NCBI GenBank assembly: GCA_964489835.1
Contig: CAZBBC010000105.1
Location: forward strand, 1-17,137
DNA: 17,137 nt
From: CAZBBC01 sp964489835
GTDB lineage: Bacteria > Calditrichota > Calditrichia > JAJRVZ01
Reading direction: 5' to 3'
Each line of letters begins with the position of its first letter. Position 1 is the stretch's first letter. The notes beneath the pieces are model-generated. The model was given only the letters and a program-made list of their open reading frames with translations, ran no database searches and had not been told where the DNA came from. Below, piece after piece: positions 1-8,451 of the stretch. The translations under genes and the position numbers were made by a program.

Positions 1-2854
1 TTTTCTCCATTTCAGGCAGTTCATCATCTATTAGTTTCTGACCGTCAATTTCGGCACTGATATTTTCAAGAACAATATAATCTGAGTTTTCTTCAATATA
101 AATTTTACCTTGAATATTCTCAATGTGCTTGGCAACATCATCCAACCATAGTTCACCACGTTCAATGATTGCCGTTCCTTCGGTAATCCTTGGCCGATTT
201 GGGGTTCCCGCTATACTGATCCTTATGGTCGTGAAAGAAGCTCCATCAATAAAAAAATCATCCCACTTGGGAATCAGCCACAACAGATCTCCATCATATT
301 TTGCATGAAGATCAATGGTACCATCATCAAAAAGTGGTAAATTACCGGAACCCTCCAGGTGATACTGCCCGGCTTTTATAGCGACAAATTCTTTAATATT
401 AATATGATGATTCTTATAATCGATAAAAGCATTTCCTTCAGACAGAGAGTCCTGCAATTCTATGGTTATTTCATCGTATGGAATTTTTTGAATAATACCA
501 TCATTAAGATTAATTTCACCTGATATCTGAGGAGATTGCAACGAGCCCCTGACTTCGAAACGATATCTACCGGTACCGGAGACAAGATTGTTTTCATGAA
601 ATAGCGTTTGAATCATATAATCGGCATCTACATCATCTCCGTGGACAATGCCCAGTATGCTCTCTGATTCATAATCGATTTCAAAAGATCCGTTGAGAAT
701 CGCCCGGTTATTCAACGCAATTTTTAAATTATCCAGTTTTAATCGATTCGTATCCGCTTCAAGCGTTAAATCGAAACTGTAGTAACCCATATCATTAATA
801 ACAAACCGGTCACCATTTAGCGCTGCATTCATCAGTGGATCATCAAGCGTACCGGTAATATTGATATTACCATTTAATTCACCGTATCCACTCAAAGTTG
901 TATCTGTCAGTAATTTATTAAGGGCGAAATTATCAAGATTCAGGATAGCTCTGATCTGTTCTTCCCGACTTAAATTTAAATCAATTGAACCCTTCAATGT
1001 ATGATTTGATTGAATTGATCCGGTTAAAAAATCATCACCTAATAAAAAATTATATTCCCCCTGGAATTTATTAAATTTAATAGAACCATTAATATTCTTT
1101 TCAACCTTTATCAAATCATGGATATTCGATGTGATGGCAAATTGTCTTTTAGGAAACGCCCGGTCCACGATTGACACCTGAGCGTTCAGATCCCCAATCT
1201 TTCCTACCAGAATTCCCTCGACTTCATAATTACACATCAAATCCGCCACCCACTTTCTGCTGGTAAGTACATGGAATGGTAAATTTTCCAGGTATCCAAA
1301 ATTTATCGTAGGGCTATCAAAAACTTCAGAAATTTGCAGTTTTAGCAGAAAATCATTGATATCTGTTCTATCATTTGAAAAGGTAAAAATGTCTTTTTCG
1401 AGTCCTAATTTTCCTGTTATTGCTAGTAAAGTATCCATCGGATTGGATAATACGTAATCCCAATTTCCTACAGCCTTCTCTTCATTGAAATTTCCTTGTA
1501 TATCAATACTAATAAATTCCCCAGCATTGGAGAGATTGTCGAAAAAAAAGTGTTCATCAAAATTTCGATTACTTACAAAGTGAGTACCGAACGCACCACT
1601 GGTCAAATCAGTAGTACTTATACCCCCCACTTCGAAACCAAGAACATTAAAGCTCAATCTACTGAACTTTAGCACATCATCATCAAGAGTGACATCCGCC
1701 CTCAATTTGTTGATTTGCTGCTCATTAAATATAATCTGTGGGGCAGATAAATTTGCTGCCGCTGTAAGTTTCTTTTGCGATATATTAAACCGGCCATTGA
1801 GGCTAATATTATTTTTCTGAAATCCTTTTAAATTAAAATAATCAGCGATGATAGTAATTTCTAAACGATCACTGCGTATTTCACCAATAATTTCCGGATC
1901 AAAAATGTCGCTAATATTAGCAGCAATGGTAAAACTTGAATTTTTAATTTTTCCCCTACCATCATTTAGAATCAGTTGGTTATTATCTATCTGCGCATGC
2001 ATTTCCAGATCGGTTAATTCACTTTCAAAAAATCTGAAGGTGGTCTGGGAAATATCTACATAACCATTGATAGTAATGCTATCAAGATTAAAGGAAACAC
2101 TTTTTATATCCAGTTTACTGTCTATAATACCATCTTTGATCTGAAGGTATTCGTTAATTTTTGCGATGGGAGCACTGCGAAAATCATAATCATGCAAATC
2201 TAACTGGATAAAAAATGACTCCTCCTTAAGATTTACCTGACCGAACATCTCAAAATTTGCTTCCGATCCATAAAATATGTCCCCATCAGCACTGATGCTG
2301 ATCGATGTAAAATCTCTGCTATCAATCCAACCATTCAATCTCTTCGCCAGAGCCAGATTTTCTCCACCCTTCCTTTCCAAACTGAGACTGCCATTTTTCA
2401 GATGAATGCGGTCAATATTTTCAAATTGATTTAAAATCTCCAGAATGTTTATTTTTGTAGTATCTGCCATACCATTCGTCAGTAATTCCTGCTGATCTAA
2501 ATCCTTAAAAATAATCCGTGGCTCCACCAGATAAATTTTATCGATTGCCCGGTGTGGTTCTTTTAAATTTGTTAAAAGTGTAAAAAAATTATAATCAAAC
2601 TCTATACCGCGAATAATGAAATTTGCCCGGGCACTCTCACTTTTATATTCAATATCTCTTAATTCAATTTTACCAAACTTGATTTCTATATCATTTACAT
2701 TAATGATCGTTTTTCCGTCTTCAGAAAGGCGGTTAGTCACGTAATCTTTGAGATTTTGATCAAGACCAAATGCGGATAGTAAATAAGGTGTACCCAGGAG
2801 AACACCGAACAAAATTATAAGAATGATAGAAATGATAAATATGAACTTGCGCAT
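1..2854 (-). CDS. TamB/AsmA-like envelope protein (C-terminus cut by window edge)
   Basis: Reading leftward from an ATG at 2852-2854, the frame stays open to the window edge wherever I checked it, giving 951 codons without the C-terminus. The N-terminus (MRKFIFIISIILIILFGVLL) is a signal anchor, so the rest should lie in the periplasm. What follows is a long run of β-strand-like segments with repeated patterns such as GTLDDPLMNAALNGDRF, SPQISGEINLNDGIIQ and GTPNRPRITEGTAIIERG. These are typical of the TamB/DUF490 and AsmA-like families, whose members form hydrophobic grooves between inner and outer membranes and act in outer-membrane protein assembly or lipid transport. TamB proteins usually exceed 1200 residues, so several hundred are probably missing. 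The start has only a weak Shine-Dalgarno. No TamA partner is adjacent, although an Omp85-like barrel is encoded at 5620-8451. The family call is secure; the exact role is inferred. Confidence 0.85.
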   Translation of the reverse strand, partial: MRKFIFIISIILIILFGVLLGTPYLLSAFGLDQNLKDYVTNRLSEDGKTIINVNDIEIKFGKIELRDIEYKSESARANFIIRGIEFDYNFFTLLTNLKEPHRAIDKIYLVEPRIIFKDLDQQELLTNGMADTTKINILEILNQFENIDRIHLKNGSLSLERKGGENLALAKRLNGWIDSRDFTSISISADGDIFYGSEANFEMFGQVNLKEESFFIQLDLHDYDFRSAPIAKINEYLQIKDGIIDSKLDIKSVSFNLDSITINGYVDISQTTFRFFESELTDLEMHAQIDNNQLILNDGRGKIKNSSFTIAANISDIFDPEIIGEIRSDRLEITIIADYFNLKGFQKNNISLNGRFNISQKKLTAAANLSAPQIIFNEQQINKLRADVTLDDDVLKFSRLSFNVLGFEVGGISTTDLTSGAFGTHFVSNRNFDEHFFFDNLSNAGEFISIDIQGNFNEEKAVGNWDYVLSNPMDTLLAITGKLGLEKDIFTFSNDRTDINDFLLKLQISEVFDSPTINFGYLENLPFHVLTSRKWVADLMCNYEVEGILVGKIGDLNAQVSIVDRAFPKRQFAITSNIHDLIKVEKNINGSIKFNKFQGEYNFLLGDDFLTGSIQSNHTLKGSIDLNLSREEQIRAILNLDNFALNKLLTDTTLSGYGELNGNINITGTLDDPLMNAALNGDRFVINDMGYYSFDLTLEADTNRLKLDNLKIALNNRAILNGSFEIDYESESILGIVHGDDVDADYMIQTLFHENNLVSGTGRYRFEVRGSLQSPQISGEINLNDGIIQKIPYDEITIELQDSLSEGNAFIDYKNHHINIKEFVAIKAGQYHLEGSGNLPLFDDGTIDLHAKYDGDLLWLIPKWDDFFIDGASFTTIRISIAGTPNRPRITEGTAIIERGELWLDDVAKHIENIQGKIYIEENSDYIVLENISAEIDGQKLIDDELPEMEK

Positions 2855-3121
2855 GGATTGTCGCCAAAAAATTTTATCACCAGAACCGGCAAATATGAAG
2901 CACCTTGTTTTCCTTGAGCCAATCAGCCGATCAAAGGAATAAAACAGTCTTTTAATCAATTGTTAAATGTCTATTGACTACTTGGTGGAATAAAGCAAAT
3001 ATGCAATAAATCAATAATTATTACACATTTAGTCGAAATAAGTTCCCAGTTATAGGAATAATTTCTCAGCTTATAAATTTATAATAATTAATAAGAAATG
3101 TCAAACAACCGACAGGGTGTT

Positions 3122-4411
3122 TCAAAGAGAAATCGAGGCATGTATTAATTCTGAAATGGTTACAATTCTATAATTCCTTTCTTGTAATGTATCTATTAAT
3201 TTGGCTAAAATTTTATAAGCAGCATCTTCCTTCCTTTCAGAATGAAGATGCATAAGAATAATTGACCCCTTCAGTCGTCCTCTGGACTCAAGATCGATAA
3301 GATGCTCATAAATTTCTTCGTTGGTACAATATAGCTCCGATTCAGGGTCACTTATCCAGTCTCTGGTATCGCATCCCGGACTCCAGCCGACATGTTTATA
3401 ACCTGCTTCTGCCGCCCAGGTGAGTATTTGCTTATTATATTCACCGAAGGGCGCCCGCCAATAAGGTTTTAAGTGTGTAGCGAATCCGGCGAACATTAAA
3501 CTATCGGTGCTATTTAACTGTGTAAAAATAAAAGAACGATTTACATTTTCACGCAAATTCTGTGCACCATTTTCCTCATAAGACGTCAAATGCGGGTGGG
3601 TAAGCGTATGATTTGCCAATTCATGATTATTTTCAACCAGATTCTGTACGATTTGAGGAAATTTGCGAATAAAACGACCGGTTAAAAAAAATGTTAACTT
3701 AATATTTTTTGACTCCAATATGCTGATGATAGAGTCCGCACCGTTTGCAGCAGATCCGGCATCAAATGTCAGCGCCAGAATATTTTCATTTACATTTAAG
3801 ATAGTCAGCGGTATGGCCAGCGATTGTATTCTCTGTGAAACATACTGAATGGATAACGAATCAATATGGACGGTTGTACCATCCGCCGCCAGACTCCAAA
3901 CCGTAAAGGTATTATTCCCTAAATAAAGGGCTTGAGGAGGAAATTCATATTTGTTATTAAATGTTATAGCGGAAGCAGAAAACCGGCCATTATGCCAGAG
4001 TCCGAGTAAACTATTTGCTGGCCCCGTACCCCCAATGATTAAGGACTGTGATAAACGGGAGAAAATAGTATCAATTGAATATTTATTCCGTTCCGAATCA
4101 GTCAACTGTTCAATGAGTGATGGATCATGAATTTTGGAAACCTCCGGATTTTGTGATTCCGGCTTTACAAAATAGTAAAACATAATCTGAATAATAATCA
4201 CTATGACAATTAGAGGAATATAATCCCTCAGAGTCTTGGATCGGAGTATATATCGTGATATTATATACCGACAGATGCACCAATAACTGCAAAATAAATG
4301 ATGGAATTGGTTTATCTGGCATATACTGCAGATATATTTTTTACATTGAAAACATCGCCTGGAAGAAGATTTCTGCGGGTGATTTTTGCATGGATTTCTT
4401 GGACGGTTCAT
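3122..4411 (-). CDS. Membrane-anchored NodB-type polysaccharide deacetylase with N-terminal B-box-like zinc finger
   Basis: This 429-residue protein has three parts. Residues 8-45 carry a Cys/His array (C8, H11, C20, C23, C28, C31, H37, H38, C41, C45) spaced like a B-box zinc finger. Residues about 65-82 are one hydrophobic helix following a basic stretch, predicting a cytoplasmic finger and a periplasmic remainder. Residues about 210-425 are a NodB/carbohydrate-esterase-4 domain with TFDAG at 215-219, the metal-binding H268-x3-H272, a WRAPFGEYN segment around 318-326 and the LMHLH motif at 386-390. Family members remove N- or O-acetyl groups from cell-wall or exopolysaccharide sugars. The first motif is normally TFDDG; the second Asp, a metal ligand, is Ala here, a variant seen in some subfamilies. 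The gene lies 50 bases downstream of rmlB and is probably cotranscribed. Fold and topology are clear; the substrate is unknown. Confidence 0.88.
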   Translation of the reverse strand: MNRPRNPCKNHPQKSSSRRCFQCKKYICSICQINQFHHLFCSYWCICRYIISRYILRSKTLRDYIPLIVIVIIIQIMFYYFVKPESQNPEVSKIHDPSLIEQLTDSERNKYSIDTIFSRLSQSLIIGGTGPANSLLGLWHNGRFSASAITFNNKYEFPPQALYLGNNTFTVWSLAADGTTVHIDSLSIQYVSQRIQSLAIPLTILNVNENILALTFDAGSAANGADSIISILESKNIKLTFFLTGRFIRKFPQIVQNLVENNHELANHTLTHPHLTSYEENGAQNLRENVNRSFIFTQLNSTDSLMFAGFATHLKPYWRAPFGEYNKQILTWAAEAGYKHVGWSPGCDTRDWISDPESELYCTNEEIYEHLIDLESRGRLKGSIILMHLHSERKEDAAYKILAKLIDTLQERNYRIVTISELIHASISL

Positions 4412-4461
4412 ACGGATTATTTGACTTTTCCCTGAATCTTTAGTGATTTGCTGGAATTTTT

Positions 4462-5469
4462 TTACCTGTTCTCATACTGAACAGCATAGAAACGTTTATA
4501 TTCGTCTTGTTGTTCTTTTATTTTACGCCACCAATTTTCATTTTTTTTATACCACTGAACAGTCTCCTTCAACGCCTGCTGGAAGTTTTTTTGTGGCTGC
4601 CATCCCAGTGATATTAGTTTTTTTATATTGACTGAATATCTGCGATCATGACCCGGCCGATCCGTTACATACTTAATAAGATCCGTCGATTTATTGAGCA
4701 ATTTCAATATTGTCGTTGTGATTATTATATTTTCCTGTTCATTTCCAGCCCCAACATTATAAATTTCACCAAATTTACCCCTGTGCAAAACCAGATCAAT
4801 CGCTGAACAATTATCCAAAACATATAACCAGTCACGTACATTCTTTCCATCACCATATAAAGGAACAGAAATATTGTCAAGAGCATTCGTAATAAATAAA
4901 GGTATCAATTTCTCAGGATATTGATAGGGCCCGAAATTATTTGAACTGCGAGTAATTAATACTGGTGTCTTATATGTAATAAAATAAGATCTTACCAGTA
5001 GATCAGCCCCAGCCTTAGAGGCAGAATAAGGACTGTTGGGTTTTAAGGGATCTGACTCAAGAAATGACCCTTTCTCAATTGAACCATAAACTTCATCCGT
5101 TGATATTTGTAAAAACCGCTCAATACTATATTGTCTGACTGCTTCCAGCAAGACATAGGTTCCGCGAATATCCGTATCTATAAAATCACCGGCCTGATGA
5201 ATGGATCGATCCACGTGTGTTTCTGCGGCAAAATTAACCACCATATCCACGCTTCTCATCAATTTATCAACTATTTTCTCATCACAGATATTACCGTGAA
5301 CAAAAGAGAACCGCTTATTATCTTTTAGATCAGATAAATTGTTTAAATTTCCTGCATAGGTCAGAGCATCTAAAACGGTAATTTTATAATCCGGATATTT
5401 ATTCAGTATATACCGGGAATAATTACTACCAATAAACCCTGCACCCCCGGTGACCAAGATTGACTTCAT
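4462..5469 (-). CDS. rfbB: dTDP-glucose 4,6-dehydratase
   Basis: This 335-residue cytoplasmic enzyme of the extended short-chain dehydrogenase family converts dTDP-glucose to dTDP-4-keto-6-deoxyglucose, the committed step toward dTDP-rhamnose and other deoxysugars of surface polysaccharides. The NAD-binding TGGAGFIG is at residues 7-14, the dehydratase-specific T124-D125-E126 sits in ISTDEVYG, and Y148-x3-K152 forms the catalytic YxxxK. The conserved NNFGPYQYPEKLIP and DRPGHDRRY segments mark the RmlB subfamily rather than UDP-galactose epimerases. Length is normal. The ATG at 5467-5469 has a good Shine-Dalgarno (GGGGAGA on the minus strand). Other rml genes (rmlA, C, D) are absent here. The polysaccharide deacetylase follows by 50 bases, suggesting a shared transcript for cell-surface glycan formation. 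Also known as rmlB. Confidence 0.95.
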   Translation of the reverse strand: MKSILVTGGAGFIGSNYSRYILNKYPDYKITVLDALTYAGNLNNLSDLKDNKRFSFVHGNICDEKIVDKLMRSVDMVVNFAAETHVDRSIHQAGDFIDTDIRGTYVLLEAVRQYSIERFLQISTDEVYGSIEKGSFLESDPLKPNSPYSASKAGADLLVRSYFITYKTPVLITRSSNNFGPYQYPEKLIPLFITNALDNISVPLYGDGKNVRDWLYVLDNCSAIDLVLHRGKFGEIYNVGAGNEQENIIITTTILKLLNKSTDLIKYVTDRPGHDRRYSVNIKKLISLGWQPQKNFQQALKETVQWYKKNENWWRKIKEQQDEYKRFYAVQYENR

Positions 5470-5523
5470 TAGTTATTTTCTCCCCAGGAAATAAATTTTG
5501 ATAAATAATAATTTGATTTCATA

Positions 5524-5551
5524 TGTATAAAAAGTTACAATTATTAGTCAA
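5524..5551 (-). promoter_or_regulatory. Probable promoter for rfbB and the deacetylase
   Basis: On the minus strand, TTGACT (5551-5546) and TATACA (5529-5524) are separated by 16 bases, a near-consensus housekeeping -35/-10 pair. Transcription would begin about seven bases downstream, giving a leader of roughly 50 bases before the rfbB ATG. This is a sequence match only. Confidence 0.5.
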
Positions 5552-5587
5552 CTTTTTAATCTTTAATGCGTTTCACTGAAAAGTTAC
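5530..5587. repeat. Paired AAAAGTTAC direct repeats in divergent promoter region
   Basis: AAAAGTTAC occurs at 5530-5538 and again at 5579-5587, with starts 49 bases apart, in the 150-base region between the divergent rfbB and peptidase genes. The first copy lies in the spacer of the predicted rfbB promoter and the second is just upstream of the rightward gene. They could be operator sites for a regulator of both directions, but chance in AT-rich DNA is a real alternative. Confidence 0.25.
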
Positions 5588-5619
5588 TTTAAATTTAATG
5601 ACTTAAAAATAAAATCAAA

Positions 5620-8451
5620 ATGACATTAAATACAATTAAGTTTAATTTTATTTCACTTCTGGTACTCTTTACACTATCCTCGTCGGTCTTTGCCCAGGGA
5701 TTCTATTTTGGCAGGAATAAGGTCCAGTACACCCGTTTCGATTGGCATATTTTAAAAACGGAACACTTTGATATCTATTATTACCCGGAAATGCAGGATA
5801 TTGCAGAAAAAGGTGCCCAATTTGCTGAGGATGCTTATCATTCACTACAAAGCAATTTTAATCATACAGTAATAAATCGTATTCCTCTGATTTTTTATAG
5901 TACACATGCACATTTTCAACAAACCAATATAACTCCCGGCTTCATCCCGGAAGGTGTTGGCGGATTCTTCGAGTTCTTAAAGGGTAGAGTTGTCATTCCA
6001 AATAATGGGAATCTTAATCAATTCCGCAAAGTCATCTGGCATGAATTGGTACATGTGTTCATGCACAGTAAACTGGGCCGCATTCTAAAAAACAACAACC
6101 AGATTGGAAGTGCAGTATATCCACCCCTGTGGTTTACAGAGGGTTTGGCTGAAATATGGTCTAGCAAGTGGGACGCGCAGGCGGAGATGGTATTAAAAGA
6201 TGCCGTTTTGAATAATTATATGGTGTCCTTAAATGATATCTGGAGAATCAGCGGTACCTTTATGATGTATAAAGTCGGTCAGGCTTTATTGGAATATATA
6301 TCGGAAAAGTATGGAGAAGAAAAAATCCTGCTCCTGATGGAAAATATTTGGAAACACAATACCTTTGAAGGAAGCTTTATTGAGACTATTGGTATGTCCT
6401 ATCGCGAATTTGATTCCGATTGGTTGTATCATCTTAAAAAGCGTTATTACCCCACACTGGCTGACCATGATTTTTCCCAGAATGTCAGTGAAACGATTGT
6501 GCGCGAGGGTTACAATTTTAAACCCTCCTATTATTCCCAGAATGGGCAACCCTATATAGTTTTCACAGCTAACCGAATTGGCTATTCCAGTGTTTATATA
6601 ACCCCCTTGGAACCCCTGGAGATTGAGGAGGATGAAAAATCGGAAATTCTGATAAAAGGAGAAGAAACGTCTGATTTTGAAGCTTTTCATTTATTCAGTT
6701 CTAAAATTGATGTAAGCGAAGAAGGTCTCCTGGCCTTTGGTTCAAAGAGTGGTGAAAATGATGCTTTATATTTATACGATATTCCCGGTCAAAAAATTGA
6801 GGCCAAATATTATTTCGATGATCTTGTCGGGATACTCTCGCCTTCCTGGTCTCCGGATGGAAAAAAGATAGCCTTTACCGGTTTATCCTTTAGCGGAAAT
6901 AAAGACATATATTTGTTTGACATACAATCAGAAATACTGACTAAACTTACTGATGATGCTTACGATGACAATGATCCTTCCTGGTCTCCGGATGGCAATT
7001 TTATCGTTTTTTCTTCCGATCGCACGGAATTAGGAGAACAATGGTCCTATAATTTATTCCTTCTAAATGTAAATGACGGCAATATATCCTATCTTACTTA
7101 TGGAAATCAAAGAGATCTGGCACCGGTTTTTTCACCGGATGGCAAACACATTGCGTTTACTTCCGACAGAGATCTTTCTCTTAATATTTACTTACTCGCG
7201 CTGGGTGCCGAAGACCGTCCGCAAGAAGAATATAAAATTACCAGTTTTGCCAACGCTGCTTTTGATCCGGAGTGGACACCGGATAATGGGCTACTATTTG
7301 GAGTCTTTGAGAATCAAAGATTTCAGATTAGGTATCTTGAGAATGTATTGCAATTAAAGGAAGAAGCAGAGAAATTCCATATTACAAATTTAAAAAAGAA
7401 TCCCCTGCCCTGGCAATTTAATAATCTGAAAGCGGATCCCCAGATTGATAAAATCAGATACACCAAACAATATGATCTTGATATCGTCCAATCTCAGGTT
7501 TCCAACGACCCGATATTCGGCACAACCGGTGGTGCCCAGATCGCGTTTACTGACATACTCGGCAATGACCAATACCATTTTTTAATTTATAATAATGCAC
7601 GAACCAGCTCAGATTTTCTGAAAAGTTTCAGTCTCGCGGTAACCAAAGTTTCGCTGGAAAAACGTATGAATTATGCCTATGGCCTGTTTCGATTTGTGGG
7701 TCGCAATTTTAACTATGATGACCTGTTTTATTTTGAGGACCGGGTGGGTGGTTTCCTTGCACTCAGTTATCCTATTTCAAAATTTATCCGTTTAGAATAC
7801 TCTTCCAGTTACAGTTATTCTGATAAAGAATTCATCGGCAGACGGCGCTTTGCTTATTTGAGCTCAAATTTTATTTCTGTAGTAAAAGACAATTCTCTAT
7901 GGTCATCTTCAGGACCTGTTGACGGCGAGAGATATAAAGTAACCATTGGTAATACCTTCGATCTCAAGTTTTCCAATGTCAATTATTATACCCTTATTTT
8001 AGACTATCGGAAGTATTTTCGTCTTGGTCTGCGAAGTGCCTATGCCATGAGATTTCTGTATCTGCAGAACAAGGGTCTCGAAGCGAGAAGATTCTTTCTC
8101 GGTGGCAGTTGGGATCTACGTGGATATAGTTTGTGGTCGATCAGGGGCAGACAGGCAGTCTTTACAAGCCATGAATTACGATTCCCGTTTATCGATCTTT
8201 TAGGCATCCGATTTCCCTTTGGATCTATTGGTTTTCCTTCGATCAGAGGCGCCTTATTTTTTGATGCCGGCAACGCCTGGAACGGAACGTGGCAATGGGA
8301 TCAGGAGGGTTTGTTGGGTAGTTTTGGACTTGGTCTGCGTATGCGTTTTATTGGATATCTCGTTTTAAGGCTGGATATGGGTAAACGGACTGATTTTAGA
8401 AAAATCAGTGATGGTATATTTACTCAATTCTTTTTTGGTTGGGATTTTTAA
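5620..8451 (+). CDS. Secreted gluzincin peptidase / TolB-like propeller / Omp85-like β-barrel fusion protein
   Basis: This 943-residue protein has four parts. Residues 1-25 are a signal peptide ending FAQG. Residues about 35-280 form a peptidase-MA-like metalloprotease with the zinc motif H141-ELV-H145 and WFTEGLAE at 171-178, supplying the third ligand (E174 or E178). Residues about 290-600 are TolB/WD40-like blades with four SPDG-type repeats near 409, 453, 502 and 551 (for example PSWSPDGKKIAF). From about 630 to the end is an Omp85/bacterial-surface-antigen barrel with the hallmark GGSWDLRGY at 828-836 and a terminal aromatic FFFGWDF that fits a β-signal. The protein should sit in the outer membrane with peptidase and propeller in the periplasm. 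Related architectures are known in FCB-group bacteria, usually without an assigned function. No POTRA domains are visible. The ATG has no clear Shine-Dalgarno. It is the first gene of a three-gene unit. Confidence 0.88.
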   Translation: MTLNTIKFNFISLLVLFTLSSSVFAQGFYFGRNKVQYTRFDWHILKTEHFDIYYYPEMQDIAEKGAQFAEDAYHSLQSNFNHTVINRIPLIFYSTHAHFQQTNITPGFIPEGVGGFFEFLKGRVVIPNNGNLNQFRKVIWHELVHVFMHSKLGRILKNNNQIGSAVYPPLWFTEGLAEIWSSKWDAQAEMVLKDAVLNNYMVSLNDIWRISGTFMMYKVGQALLEYISEKYGEEKILLLMENIWKHNTFEGSFIETIGMSYREFDSDWLYHLKKRYYPTLADHDFSQNVSETIVREGYNFKPSYYSQNGQPYIVFTANRIGYSSVYITPLEPLEIEEDEKSEILIKGEETSDFEAFHLFSSKIDVSEEGLLAFGSKSGENDALYLYDIPGQKIEAKYYFDDLVGILSPSWSPDGKKIAFTGLSFSGNKDIYLFDIQSEILTKLTDDAYDDNDPSWSPDGNFIVFSSDRTELGEQWSYNLFLLNVNDGNISYLTYGNQRDLAPVFSPDGKHIAFTSDRDLSLNIYLLALGAEDRPQEEYKITSFANAAFDPEWTPDNGLLFGVFENQRFQIRYLENVLQLKEEAEKFHITNLKKNPLPWQFNNLKADPQIDKIRYTKQYDLDIVQSQVSNDPIFGTTGGAQIAFTDILGNDQYHFLIYNNARTSSDFLKSFSLAVTKVSLEKRMNYAYGLFRFVGRNFNYDDLFYFEDRVGGFLALSYPISKFIRLEYSSSYSYSDKEFIGRRRFAYLSSNFISVVKDNSLWSSSGPVDGERYKVTIGNTFDLKFSNVNYYTLILDYRKYFRLGLRSAYAMRFLYLQNKGLEARRFFLGGSWDLRGYSLWSIRGRQAVFTSHELRFPFIDLLGIRFPFGSIGFPSIRGALFFDAGNAWNGTWQWDQEGLLGSFGLGLRMRFIGYLVLRLDMGKRTDFRKISDGIFTQFFFGWDF

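Noticed and set aside
1848..2063. Plus-strand frame of about 71 codons
   Set aside because: It lies opposite the continuous TamB-like frame and shows no supporting start signal or motif.
3071..3084. 14-bp palindrome TTATAAATTTATAA
   Set aside because: It is composed only of A and T in AT-rich intergenic DNA, so chance is a sufficient explanation and it lacks features of a terminator.
6286..6690. Open frame of about 134 codons on the minus strand
   Set aside because: It is antisense to the middle of the well-supported peptidase-propeller-barrel gene and its translation shows no recognisable domain.
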